From: CAZGTQ01 sp964528575
Lineage (GTDB): Bacteria; Planctomycetota; UBA1135; GCA-002686595
Assembly: GCA_964528575.1 (NCBI GenBank)
Contig: CAZGTQ010000205.1
Span: 1 to 7,367, forward strand
Reading direction: 5' to 3'
DNA length: 7,367 nucleotides
Made by a program: the position numbers and the translations under genes. Below the pieces are notes generated by a model that saw only the letters and a program-made list of their open reading frames with translations, was not told the origin of the DNA and ran no database searches. Positions within the stretch are counted from its first letter, which is position 1, and each line of letters opens with the position of its first letter. This document shows positions 1-6,096 of the stretch, one piece after another.

Positions 1-1172
1 TCGATCACGACGCCGGTGCAGTGCGTCGTGTACTCGAACGGGTCGCCGTCGAAGAGCGCGACGTCGCCGTCCTTGCCGACTTCGAGCGAGCCGATGCGGT
101 CGTCGAGCTTCAAGATGCGCGCCGCGTCGATCGTGACGAGCGCGAGCGCGTCCTCGAACGGGAGCCCGTAGCGCGCCGCGATCGCGGCCTCGAAGAGCAC
201 GACGCGCGTCTTGGGCACGTAGCTCTCGTAGCCCGACTGCAGCGCCGTGAGGACGCCGGCCTCGCGCAGGATCTGCGCGAGCTCCATCGTCGCGTTCTCG
301 CGCTCGCCGCCCGGACGGACCATCGGCGCGTGCGCGATCACCGGGACGTTCGCCGCGCGGATCTCGTCGAGCATCAGGTACGCCTCGGCCGCGCCGTCGA
401 GCACGAGGTCGATCTCGAACTCACGCGCGATGCGCAGCGCCGTCTCGATGTCGTGCGCGCGGTGCGCGGCGACGAGCAGCGGGACCTCGCGCGCGAGCAC
501 CGCGGCGAGCGCCTCCTTGCGCAGGTCGCGCGCGAGCGGTTCCGCGTCGTCCGCTGGATCCGCGCGCTTCTGCGCGTACTCGCGCGCCGCGATCAGTTCG
601 GCGCGCAGGAGCGCGACCGCCTTCGCGCGCGTGCCCGGCGCGTCTTCGTCGTCGAGCGCGCCCTCGCCCAGCGTCGCCGCGACCATCGCGAACGGGCGCA
701 CGAGCGCCTCGTCGACCGTGTCGCCGGTCGTCTTCACGACGATCGTCTGGCCCGAGATCACGCGGCCCGGCGCGTGCCCGGTGTGCAGCGTCGTGACGCC
801 GAAGCCGCGCACCCACTCGACGAGCCGCTCGCGCGGGTCGTACGCGTCGATCGCGCGCAGCTCGGGCTGCAAGGGCGCGGAACCCTCGAGCTGGTCCTGG
901 TCGTGCGGCTGGTTGAGCTGGCCCGCGAGCCCGACGACCGAGCGCGCGTCGACGAGCCCCGGCGTGACGACCCTCGCGCGCAAGATCTCGACGCCCGCCG
1001 GGGGCGTGATCTCGCTCGCCGGACCGACGCGGATGATCTTCCCGTCGTCGATCCACACGATCCCGTCCACGATCGGCGGGCCGGCCAGCGTGTGCACGAC
1101 GTCGCCTCGCACGACGACGTCCTGCGCGACGAGCGGCGCCGCGAGCGCCAGAGCGGCGAGCGCAGCCCTCAC
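1..1172 (-). CDS. Exported HutI-like amidohydrolase family protein with degenerate metal site (C-terminus cut by window edge)
   Basis: Translation from the GTG at 1172 gives 390 residues, open to the left edge; probably only a few tens of residues are missing. Residues 1-17 look like a signal peptide (hydrophobic Ala/Leu stretch ending LVAQ), so the protein is probably periplasmic or surface-located. The rest resembles the imidazolonepropionase-like amidohydrolases (COG1228): the VVTPGLVDA strand, a DQDQLEGSAPLQPELRAID block (91-109), GHAPGRVISGQT (132-143), and the closing RIGSLEVGKDGDVALFDGDP (359-378). The usual HxH after PGLVDA is replaced by R-S-V (77-79), and the usual HTDD-type Asp site reads Q-S-G-Y (312-315). 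His237 and His240 remain. Catalysis is therefore doubtful, or differs from that of characterised members; the substrate is unknown. The start is supported by GAGGAG 5 bases upstream and by the 4-base overlap with the preceding paralogue's stop. Confidence 0.88.
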   Translation of the reverse strand, partial: MRAALAALALAAPLVAQDVVVRGDVVHTLAGPPIVDGIVWIDDGKIIRVGPASEITPPAGVEILRARVVTPGLVDARSVVGLAGQLNQPHDQDQLEGSAPLQPELRAIDAYDPRERLVEWVRGFGVTTLHTGHAPGRVISGQTIVVKTTGDTVDEALVRPFAMVAATLGEGALDDEDAPGTRAKAVALLRAELIAAREYAQKRADPADDAEPLARDLRKEALAAVLAREVPLLVAAHRAHDIETALRIAREFEIDLVLDGAAEAYLMLDEIRAANVPVIAHAPMVRPGGERENATMELAQILREAGVLTALQSGYESYVPKTRVVLFEAAIAARYGLPFEDALALVTIDAARILKLDDRIGSLEVGKDGDVALFDGDPFEYTTHCTGVVI

Positions 1173-2494
1173 GGCCGCTCCTCGCTGCAGCAGCCGCCGA
1201 GCTCGTCGCCGTCCGACGCGCCGTATCCTCCGAGCGCGACGAGCCGGTCCTCGGGATCGTCCAGGTCGAAGACCTTCTCGCCTTCGACCCACGTCTCGAG
1301 CACGAGCGTGTAGACCGAGAGCGGATCGCCCGAGAGGATCACGAAGTCCGCGTCCTTGCCGGGCTCGAGCGAGCCGACGCGCTCGTCGAGATCGAGCATC
1401 TCCGCGCCCGCGAGCGTCAGCGCCTCGAGCGCCTTCTCGCGCGACATCCCCGCGCGCACGGCGAGGCCGCCCGAGCGCAGGAACAGGCGCGAGTCCGTGA
1501 TCGGATCGTCGGTGTGCAGCGCGGTGCGCACGCCGGCCGCCTCCAGCGCGGCGCCGTTCTCGAACAGCAGGTCGCGCGCCTCGAGCTTCCCGCCCGGGCT
1601 GTCGATCAGGATGATCGAGCACGGCACGCCGGCCGCCGCGATCTCGTCGGCGACCTTCGCCGCGTCGCTCACGTGGTGGAGCACGACGCGGAAGCCGAAC
1701 TCGTCGCGCAGGCGCAGCACCGTGAGCACGTCGTCGTGGCGGTGGGTGTGGTGGTGGACGACGCGCTCGCCCGCGAGCACCTCGACCAGCGCCTCGAGGC
1801 CGAGGTCGCGCGCGGGCATCTTCGCGGGGTCGGCCGCGGCGCGCTCGATCTGCGCGCGGTAGTCCTGCGCGGCGACGAAGGCTTCGCGCACGAGCGCCGC
1901 GGACTTCGCGCGCGTGCCGGGGAACGGCGGGTCGCGCCGCGAGTTCGTCCCGTTCGCCATCTTGAGGCCGCCGGCGATGCGGCCGTCGGCGTGGCGGATC
2001 GCGAGCTCGTCGAGCGTGTGCGCGTCGCCGCGCAGCTTGAGGTACGCCGTCTGGCCGCTGCACAGGTGGCCGGAGCCCGGCATGACGTTGATCGTCGTGA
2101 GGCCGCCCGCGCGCGCTCGCGCCAGGCCCGAGTGGCGGCCGTCGAGCGAGTCGATGACGCGCGTCTCGGGCTGGATCGGGTCCGAGCGGTCGCCGCCGGC
2201 CGGCGCGCCGACGTGGCTGTGCGTGCACACGAGCCCGGGCATCACGACGCGGCCCGCGAGGTCGTGCACCGTCGCGCCGTCGGGCACGTCGACCGCGGAC
2301 GCGGGCCCGACCGCGACGATCGTCGCGCCGCGCACGACGAGCACGCCGTCGTCGATCGGCGGCGACGCGATCGGGAAGATGCGCGCTCCCGTGAACGCGA
2401 GGACCGTTTCGAGCGGCGCGGGCGCGGGGGCGTGCTCCGGCGGGGTGGGCACGCCGCCGCCGAGGGCGAGGAACGGGACGACGATCGAGAGCAC
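1169..2494 (-). CDS. Exported HutI-like amidohydrolase with intact metal-binding motifs
   Basis: A 441-residue protein of the imidazolonepropionase-like amidohydrolase superfamily (COG1228 type), whose members hydrolyse cyclic amides, peptides or related C-N bonds with one or two metals; the substrate here cannot be told. Visible features are a short hydrophobic N-terminus (2-14) consistent with a signal peptide, the N-terminal beta-sandwich (about 33-83), VVMPGLVCTHSHVG with the HxH at 92/94, SGHLCSGQT (141-149), a His-rich strand HHHTHRHDD (247-255), a further His pair (273-274), HTDDP with Asp329 (327-331), and SLEPGKDADFVILSGDP (375-391). A roughly 20-residue Gly/acidic tail ends with a Cys pair at 435-436. 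I chose the GTG at 2494 because AGGAGG sits 4 bases upstream. An ATG at 2512 would add six residues, including an Arg useful to a signal peptide, and cannot be excluded. The frame stays open further upstream, but that stretch lies over the preceding gene. The stop overlaps the start of the degenerate paralogue downstream. Confidence 0.9.
   Translation of the reverse strand: MLSIVVPFLALGGGVPTPPEHAPAPAPLETVLAFTGARIFPIASPPIDDGVLVVRGATIVAVGPASAVDVPDGATVHDLAGRVVMPGLVCTHSHVGAPAGGDRSDPIQPETRVIDSLDGRHSGLARARAGGLTTINVMPGSGHLCSGQTAYLKLRGDAHTLDELAIRHADGRIAGGLKMANGTNSRRDPPFPGTRAKSAALVREAFVAAQDYRAQIERAAADPAKMPARDLGLEALVEVLAGERVVHHHTHRHDDVLTVLRLRDEFGFRVVLHHVSDAAKVADEIAAAGVPCSIILIDSPGGKLEARDLLFENGAALEAAGVRTALHTDDPITDSRLFLRSGGLAVRAGMSREKALEALTLAGAEMLDLDERVGSLEPGKDADFVILSGDPLSVYTLVLETWVEGEKVFDLDDPEDRLVALGGYGASDGDELGGCCSEERP
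1178..1183 (-). promoter_or_regulatory. Shine-Dalgarno GAGGAG of the downstream amidohydrolase
   Basis: GAGGAG lies 5 bases before the GTG at 1172, inside the last codons (Glu-Glu) of the upstream amidohydrolase. Together with the GTGA start/stop overlap it indicates translational coupling, and it fixes the start of the downstream gene, which has no ATG nearby. Confidence 0.7.
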
Positions 2495-2498
2495 GGAT

Positions 2499-2504
2499 CC
2501 TCCT
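2499..2504 (-). promoter_or_regulatory. Shine-Dalgarno AGGAGG of the intact amidohydrolase
   Basis: A perfect AGGAGG is followed by ATCC and then the GTG at 2494. The 4-base spacing is a little short but usable. It favours this GTG over the ATG at 2512, which has only GAGG directly abutting it. Confidence 0.55.
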
Positions 2505-2543
2505 GGACGCATCCTCGGGGAGCGGGCGCCCGGGGATTCTACG

Positions 2544-2573
2544 GAGCCGGCTCGCTCAGAGCCCGTCGGGCTC
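2544..2573 (-). repeat. Two inverted repeats at the 3' end of the alpha/beta-hydrolase gene (possible terminator or mRNA end structure)
   Basis: A 6-bp stem with a 3-base loop (GAGCCC / GGGCTC, 2559-2573) begins within the stop codon of the hydrolase gene. It is followed in the minus direction by the perfect 10-base palindrome GAGCCGGCTC (2544-2553). There is no T-tract after either, so they are not a textbook intrinsic terminator. They may mark a transcript end or protect a 3' end between the hydrolase and the amidohydrolase pair. Confidence 0.4.
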
Positions 2574-3360
2574 AGTTCCCGCGGCTGGGGAACGCCTTGT
2601 CCTGGACCCACTTCGAGAGGTCGAGCGTGATCTTGCGGTCCTCGAGCAGCGCGTCGAGCTTCGACTTGGAGATCTTCAGCTCGATGAACGCCCGGCCGCC
2701 GGCCGCCGTGTGCGCGACGGTGACGATCTGGTCGCACGTCTCGCGCTGGGCCTTGGGCGCGACGAGGTACGTCGGCAGGCCCGCGAGCTCCTGGATGTCG
2801 CCCTCGAGGTCGAACCCGAGCTCCTTGGGCTGCGGCCCCACCAGGCCGAGCGAGCGGACGTTCTCGTCGCGCAGGGCGTGGCGCACGACGAGCGAGCAGC
2901 CGGCGCGCACGCCGACGAGGTTCAGGTTGGTCGTGTGGACGCCGCGCTGGCGCCGCAGCCAGGCCGCGCCGGCCTCGAGGTCGCGCGTCGCGAGGGCCCA
3001 CGCCTGCTCCCGCTCGGGCTCGTCGAGGTCGTTCCAGTCGAGGTCTTTCGAGACCGACTCGCCGTGCCCGCGCAGATCGAGCGTGAGGACCGCGAAGCCG
3101 AGCTTCTGCAGCCGCTCCGCGATCGGGGCGAGTTGGCGCCGGTCCGCGCCCGCGTCGTGGACGAGCAGCGCGCACGGCGCCCGCTCGCCTTCGCGCTTCG
3201 GCCCCCAGAAGTCGCCCTTGATCGTCTGCTTGTCGCTCGTCTGGAGCTCGACCGGTACGCAGTCGGGCTCCCTGGCGGGGAGCCCAGCGGTTGGTCCGGC
3301 GGCGGGCTCGGCGGCGAGCGGCGCCGCCAGGAGCAGGGCTAGCAGCATGGGCGTCGTCAT
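2572..3360 (-). CDS. Exported alpha/beta-hydrolase-fold protein lacking the catalytic serine
   Basis: A 262-residue protein with an apparent signal peptide (MTTPMLLALLLAAPLAAEP, 1-19). The mature part follows the alpha/beta-hydrolase order: the strand plus oxyanion loop CALLVHDAGADRRQ (63-76), the FAVLTLDLRGHGES block (89-102) typical of serine aminopeptidase/lysophospholipase-like hydrolases, then the nucleophile-elbow strand LNLVGVRAGCSLVV (146-159). The elbow reads G-V-R-A-G (150-154) instead of G-x-S-x-G, so Arg152 occupies the nucleophile position. No convincing catalytic His is visible near the C-terminus, where GRAFIELKISKSK replaces the usual H-G segment. It is probably non-catalytic, perhaps binding a ligand or partner; this is inference. 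The start was chosen at the ATG that opens the signal peptide. There is no clear Shine-Dalgarno sequence, and the in-frame extension upstream is low-complexity Pro/Arg/Ala. The gene is 77 bases before the amidohydrolase pair on the same strand. Confidence 0.82.
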   Translation of the reverse strand: MTTPMLLALLLAAPLAAEPAAGPTAGLPAREPDCVPVELQTSDKQTIKGDFWGPKREGERAPCALLVHDAGADRRQLAPIAERLQKLGFAVLTLDLRGHGESVSKDLDWNDLDEPEREQAWALATRDLEAGAAWLRRQRGVHTTNLNLVGVRAGCSLVVRHALRDENVRSLGLVGPQPKELGFDLEGDIQELAGLPTYLVAPKAQRETCDQIVTVAHTAAGGRAFIELKISKSKLDALLEDRKITLDLSKWVQDKAFPSRGN

Positions 3361-3497
3361 GGGTGCACGGCGCCCGCGCCGCGGGGGTGCCGCAGTGGCG
3401 GAGGCCGTAAGGGGAAGCAGGGGCGCCGCCGGGTCGGCGGCGCGGGGCGGGGCTGGGGAAAGCGGTGGGGAGCGGGCCCGCCGGGCAGGACGCCTGG

Positions 3498-3525
3498 ACG
3501 ATAGTGCATCCAGCGCGTCCGGCAA
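3498..3525 (-). promoter_or_regulatory. Weak candidate promoter for the alpha/beta-hydrolase gene
   Basis: On the minus strand TTGCCG (3525-3520) and TATCGT (3503-3498) are separated by 16 bases, each matching the sigma-70 consensus at four of six positions. This is one of the few A/T-containing spots in the 248-base gap between helicase and hydrolase. It would give a leader of about 130 bases. The -35 hexamer overlaps the hairpin at 3517-3534, which weakens the case. Confidence 0.22.
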
Positions 3526-3555
3526 GAGCCGGACCGGTCGGACTTCGTGGTCCGA
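3517..3555 (-). repeat. Two adjacent hairpins downstream of the helicase gene (possible terminator)
   Basis: GTCCGGC-AAGA-GCCGGAC (3517-3534) is a perfect 7-bp stem with a 4-base loop. TCGGAC-TTCGTG-GTCCGA (3538-3555) is a perfect 6-bp stem with a 6-base loop. The arms share the GTCCG/CGGAC core, and GACCGGTC (3532-3539) bridges them, so alternative pairings between the two hairpins are possible. They lie 54 bases past the helicase stop, where a terminator is expected, but no T-tract follows in the minus direction. The rest of the 3361-3608 gap is a G-rich (plus-strand) low-complexity leader with no convincing gene. Confidence 0.45.
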
Positions 3556-3608
3556 TGCAGTCCGCCTAGCCCACGTCGCCGCCGCCGACTACCGACATCG
3601 GCCGAACT

Positions 3609-5684
3609 TCAGCCCAGCTCGAGCTGGCGCCGCGCGTCGACCTCGTCGCGATTGAGCGCGTCGATCGCCTCCTGGAGCCGCTCGCCCAGGTCCCAGGCCG
3701 GGTCGATCGCGCGCTTGACCTGGCGCAGCAACTGGATCCCCATCCGGAAGGTCCGGCACACGTCGCCGGGCGTCGCGTCGCCGATCTCCTCGATCTCCTC
3801 GAACGTCGCTCCCTCGACCCACGCGAGCACCTGGGGCGTCAGGCCCCAGTCCGGCGTCTTCATCGGCGAGGGAATGCGGAAGCTCGCCTCGCGGGCCGCG
3901 AGGCGCGCGACGAGCTGGCCGACGTGGCGTCGCACGCCCCCGAACATCCGCGGGGAGACGTACGGCTCCTGCCACGGCCGCCGCTCCTCGTAGATCAGCG
4001 CGACGAACACCATCGCGAGCGCCGCCGCGGGCAGGTTCTCGAGCGAGCCGCGGAAGAGCATCTCCGTCAGTTGCAGCTCGAACCCGTACAGGGAGCGCGC
4101 CACGCGGCCGCGCGCGGTCAGCTTGTCGCCGTCCTCGACGTAGCCGAGGTCCTCGAGGAAGTCGAGGTGGCTGTCGACGACGCGCCGCTGCTCGAGCCGA
4201 TTGTGCTCGCGCGCCCGGGCGCTGCGCTCGCGGTGCTGGAAGCGGTCGAACGACTTCTCCCAGGCCTCGTGCACGCGTTCGCGGCCCAGGTGCGCGAGCA
4301 GGTGCAGCAGGGTCGAGTACGCCAGGCGGAAGCGGCTGTCGACCGGCTCGGGCTTCCCGCCGATCCAGCGCTCGATCGGCGCCTCGGCGAGGTCGCGCGT
4401 GCCGAGCATCGCGACGACGAGCCCCTCCTCGTCGATGCCCTGGCGCCCCGCGCGCCCCGCCATCTGCATGTAGTCGCGCGTGCGCAGGTAGTCGAACTTG
4501 ACGCCGTCGAACTTGCGCAGCCCTTGGAAGACGACCGTGCGCGCGGGCATGTTGATGCCGAGCGCGAACGTCTCCGTCGTGAAGAGCAGCTTGAGCAGCC
4601 CCGACGTGAACATGCGCTCGACCAACTCCTTGTGCACGGGCAGCATGCCGGCGTGGTGGTAGCCGATGCCGCGCAGCGCGAGCTGGAAGATCTCGCCGAG
4701 CAGCTCGCCCTCGTCGAGCTGGAACAGCTTCACGAGCTCGTCCTGCAGCGCGGCCATGCGGCGCTCCTCGTCCGCGTCGAGGAGCTGGCGCCGCTGGCTG
4801 CGGTAGGCGAGCCGCTCGCAGTCGCGCCGGCTGAACGAGAAGACGAGCGCGGGCAACAGCCCTTCGGCGACCAGCGTGTCGAACAGGCCCTCGGCGTCCG
4901 CCGCGTCGTCGCCCGCGTCGCGTCGCCCGCCGCGGCCGCCGGGCCCGCGGCCGCGCCCGCTGCGTGCGCGCCGCGGCCGGCGCAGCACCGCGAGCTCGCG
5001 CTTCTGGACCCAAGCGAGGCGCTGCGGCGTGAAGATCCCCTGGCGGTGCGTGTAGAGCCGGTGGCGCAGCGGCACCGGCCGGTCGTCGGAGCGCACGACC
5101 TCGACCTCGTGCGGGCGGATCTCGGCGAGCCACGCGCCGACCTGGTCGAGGTTCGAGATCGTCGCGGACAGGCAGACGAAGCGGATCGTCGGCGGCGCGA
5201 AGATCAGGCTCTCCTCCCACACCGAGCCGCGCTCGATGTCGTCCATGTAGTGGATCTCGTCGAACGTGACGAAATCGACGTCGGAGAGCAGGTCGGGGTT
5301 CTCGAAGATCGAGTTGCGCAGGATCTCGGTCGTCATGATGAGGACCTGCGCCTTTGGGTGGATCGTCACGTCGCCGGTCATCAGCCCGACGTCGACGTCC
5401 GGGACGTCGCGGAAGTCGCGATACTTCTGGTTCGAGAGCGCCTTGATCGGCGCGGTGTAGATGCAGCGCCGGCCGCGCCGCATCGCGTCCTCGATCGCGT
5501 ACTCGGCGACGAGCGTCTTGCCGGCGCCGGTGGGGGCGCTGACGAGCACGTTGCGGCCCTGGCGCAGCGCTTCGATCGAGCGGATCTGGAAGCGCGAGAG
5601 CCGGAAGCCCTTGTACTCGAGGACGCGGTCGTCGGGTCGAGGGGTCCGGGCGGGCGGCGAGCTGCGGTCGGGCATCCGCCGCAT
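3609..5684 (-). CDS. Ski2/Mtr4-like DExH-box RNA helicase
   Basis: A 691-residue ATP-dependent helicase of superfamily 2, Ski2-like group (relatives: yeast Ski2 and Mtr4, actinobacterial HelY), expected to unwind or remodel RNA in the cytoplasm. The motifs appear in order: FQIRSIEAL (32-40), Walker A APTGAGKT (50-57), TAPIKALSNQKY (77-88), TGD (103-105), DEIH (142-145), SAT (173-175), ALVFSFSRRDCE (279-290), GYHHAGMLPVHKELVE (341-356), TTETFALGINMPARTVVF (369-386) and QMAGRAGRQG (407-416). The C-terminal part (about 530-690) matches the DSHCT-type helical domain in position and composition. It is short for the family: it has no Mtr4/Ski2-style long arch insertion that I can see. An Arg/Gly-rich, low-complexity stretch (235-255) followed by an acidic patch lies between the two RecA-like domains. 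The start was taken at ATG 5684 (GGGA upstream); ATG 5675 is an alternative. It is divergent from the plus-strand operon and 248 bases upstream of the hydrolase gene. Confidence 0.93.
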   Translation of the reverse strand: MRRMPDRSSPPARTPRPDDRVLEYKGFRLSRFQIRSIEALRQGRNVLVSAPTGAGKTLVAEYAIEDAMRRGRRCIYTAPIKALSNQKYRDFRDVPDVDVGLMTGDVTIHPKAQVLIMTTEILRNSIFENPDLLSDVDFVTFDEIHYMDDIERGSVWEESLIFAPPTIRFVCLSATISNLDQVGAWLAEIRPHEVEVVRSDDRPVPLRHRLYTHRQGIFTPQRLAWVQKRELAVLRRPRRARSGRGRGPGGRGGRRDAGDDAADAEGLFDTLVAEGLLPALVFSFSRRDCERLAYRSQRRQLLDADEERRMAALQDELVKLFQLDEGELLGEIFQLALRGIGYHHAGMLPVHKELVERMFTSGLLKLLFTTETFALGINMPARTVVFQGLRKFDGVKFDYLRTRDYMQMAGRAGRQGIDEEGLVVAMLGTRDLAEAPIERWIGGKPEPVDSRFRLAYSTLLHLLAHLGRERVHEAWEKSFDRFQHRERSARAREHNRLEQRRVVDSHLDFLEDLGYVEDGDKLTARGRVARSLYGFELQLTEMLFRGSLENLPAAALAMVFVALIYEERRPWQEPYVSPRMFGGVRRHVGQLVARLAAREASFRIPSPMKTPDWGLTPQVLAWVEGATFEEIEEIGDATPGDVCRTFRMGIQLLRQVKRAIDPAWDLGERLQEAIDALNRDEVDARRQLELG

Positions 5685-5837
5685 CGTCCCGTCCCGGCGC
5701 GGCCGTGAAAAGCCCCCGCCCGGCGGCGCGGCGCTTGAGGCGCGCCTTGCGCTCGTGTATCCCAGTCCCAGCACCCGCGTCGCAGCACCGCCTGACCGCG
5801 CCCCACACGCATCCCTCCTCCCCGGCATCGGAGCGCC
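5685..5837. promoter_or_regulatory. Divergent intergenic region between helicase and plus-strand operon
   Basis: These 153 bases separate two divergent starts and should hold promoters for both directions. The best plus-strand candidate is TTGAGG (5735-5740), 17 bases, then TATCCC (5758-5763); the -10 is poor. I found no convincing minus-strand promoter and no clear operator repeat. Several frames read through the region, but they look like composition artefacts. Confidence 0.35.
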
Positions 5838-6089
5838 ATGGACTCGAGCAGCCAACTCAACGCCCGCGTCGACCGCGAGCTCGCCAGCCTCAAGATTCTC
5901 TCGCGCCTCCTGGGCCACGAGCTGCACGCGCAGGCCGGCCAGCGCGTCACGCTGTCCCGCGAGGAGGTGCTGGAGATGCAGACCACGCTCGACAACTACA
6001 TCGCAGCCGTCTCGCGCAACCGTCCCATGAGCCCCAACGGGGTCGCCAACGCCGAGACCGCGCCGATCGTCAGCGCGCGCATGAACTGA
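5838..6089 (+). CDS. Small hypothetical protein, 83 residues
   Basis: I do not recognise the family. The protein is soluble-looking with no signal peptide or membrane segment. Residues 7-30 and 41-58 look like amphipathic helices (for example RELASLKILSRLLGHEL and REEVLEMQTTLDNYIAAV) joined by a short AQAGQRVTLS turn; the last 25 residues are polar and probably disordered. There are no cysteines and no enzyme motif. The ATG has GGAG 4 bases upstream. The composition differs from the shadow frames (balanced charge, a natural mix of hydrophobics), which supports a real gene. It ends 7 bases before the FtsQ-like gene, so the two are likely coupled; a helper or regulatory role for that gene is a guess from position only. 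Confidence 0.75.
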   Translation: MDSSSQLNARVDRELASLKILSRLLGHELHAQAGQRVTLSREEVLEMQTTLDNYIAAVSRNRPMSPNGVANAETAPIVSARMN

Positions 6090-6096
6090 GACGTCG

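Noticed and set aside
21..1313. Long plus-strand frame of about 430 codons
   Set aside because: It is antisense to the degenerate amidohydrolase and consists of Arg/Asp/Val/Ala-rich low-complexity sequence with no family motif; a typical high-GC shadow.
2495..3175. In-frame upstream extension of the intact amidohydrolase
   Set aside because: It overlaps the hydrolase gene in another frame and reads as Arg-rich shadow; signal peptide and AGGAGG support a start near 2494.
3361..3525. In-frame N-terminal extension of the alpha/beta-hydrolase
   Set aside because: It is Pro/Arg/Ala low complexity and would bury a good signal peptide that starts at the ATG at 3360.
1514..3655. Plus-strand frame of about 713 codons
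   Set aside because: It runs antisense across three well-supported minus-strand genes and two intergenic gaps; its composition is that of a shadow frame.
3924..5708. Plus-strand frame of about 594 codons
   Set aside because: It is antisense to the helicase, whose complete motif series is unambiguous.
5685..5927. In-frame N-terminal extension of the helicase up to 5927
   Set aside because: The added residues show no helicase similarity and overlap the start of the plus-strand small gene and the expected divergent promoters; the start at 5684 precedes the conserved domain by a normal distance.
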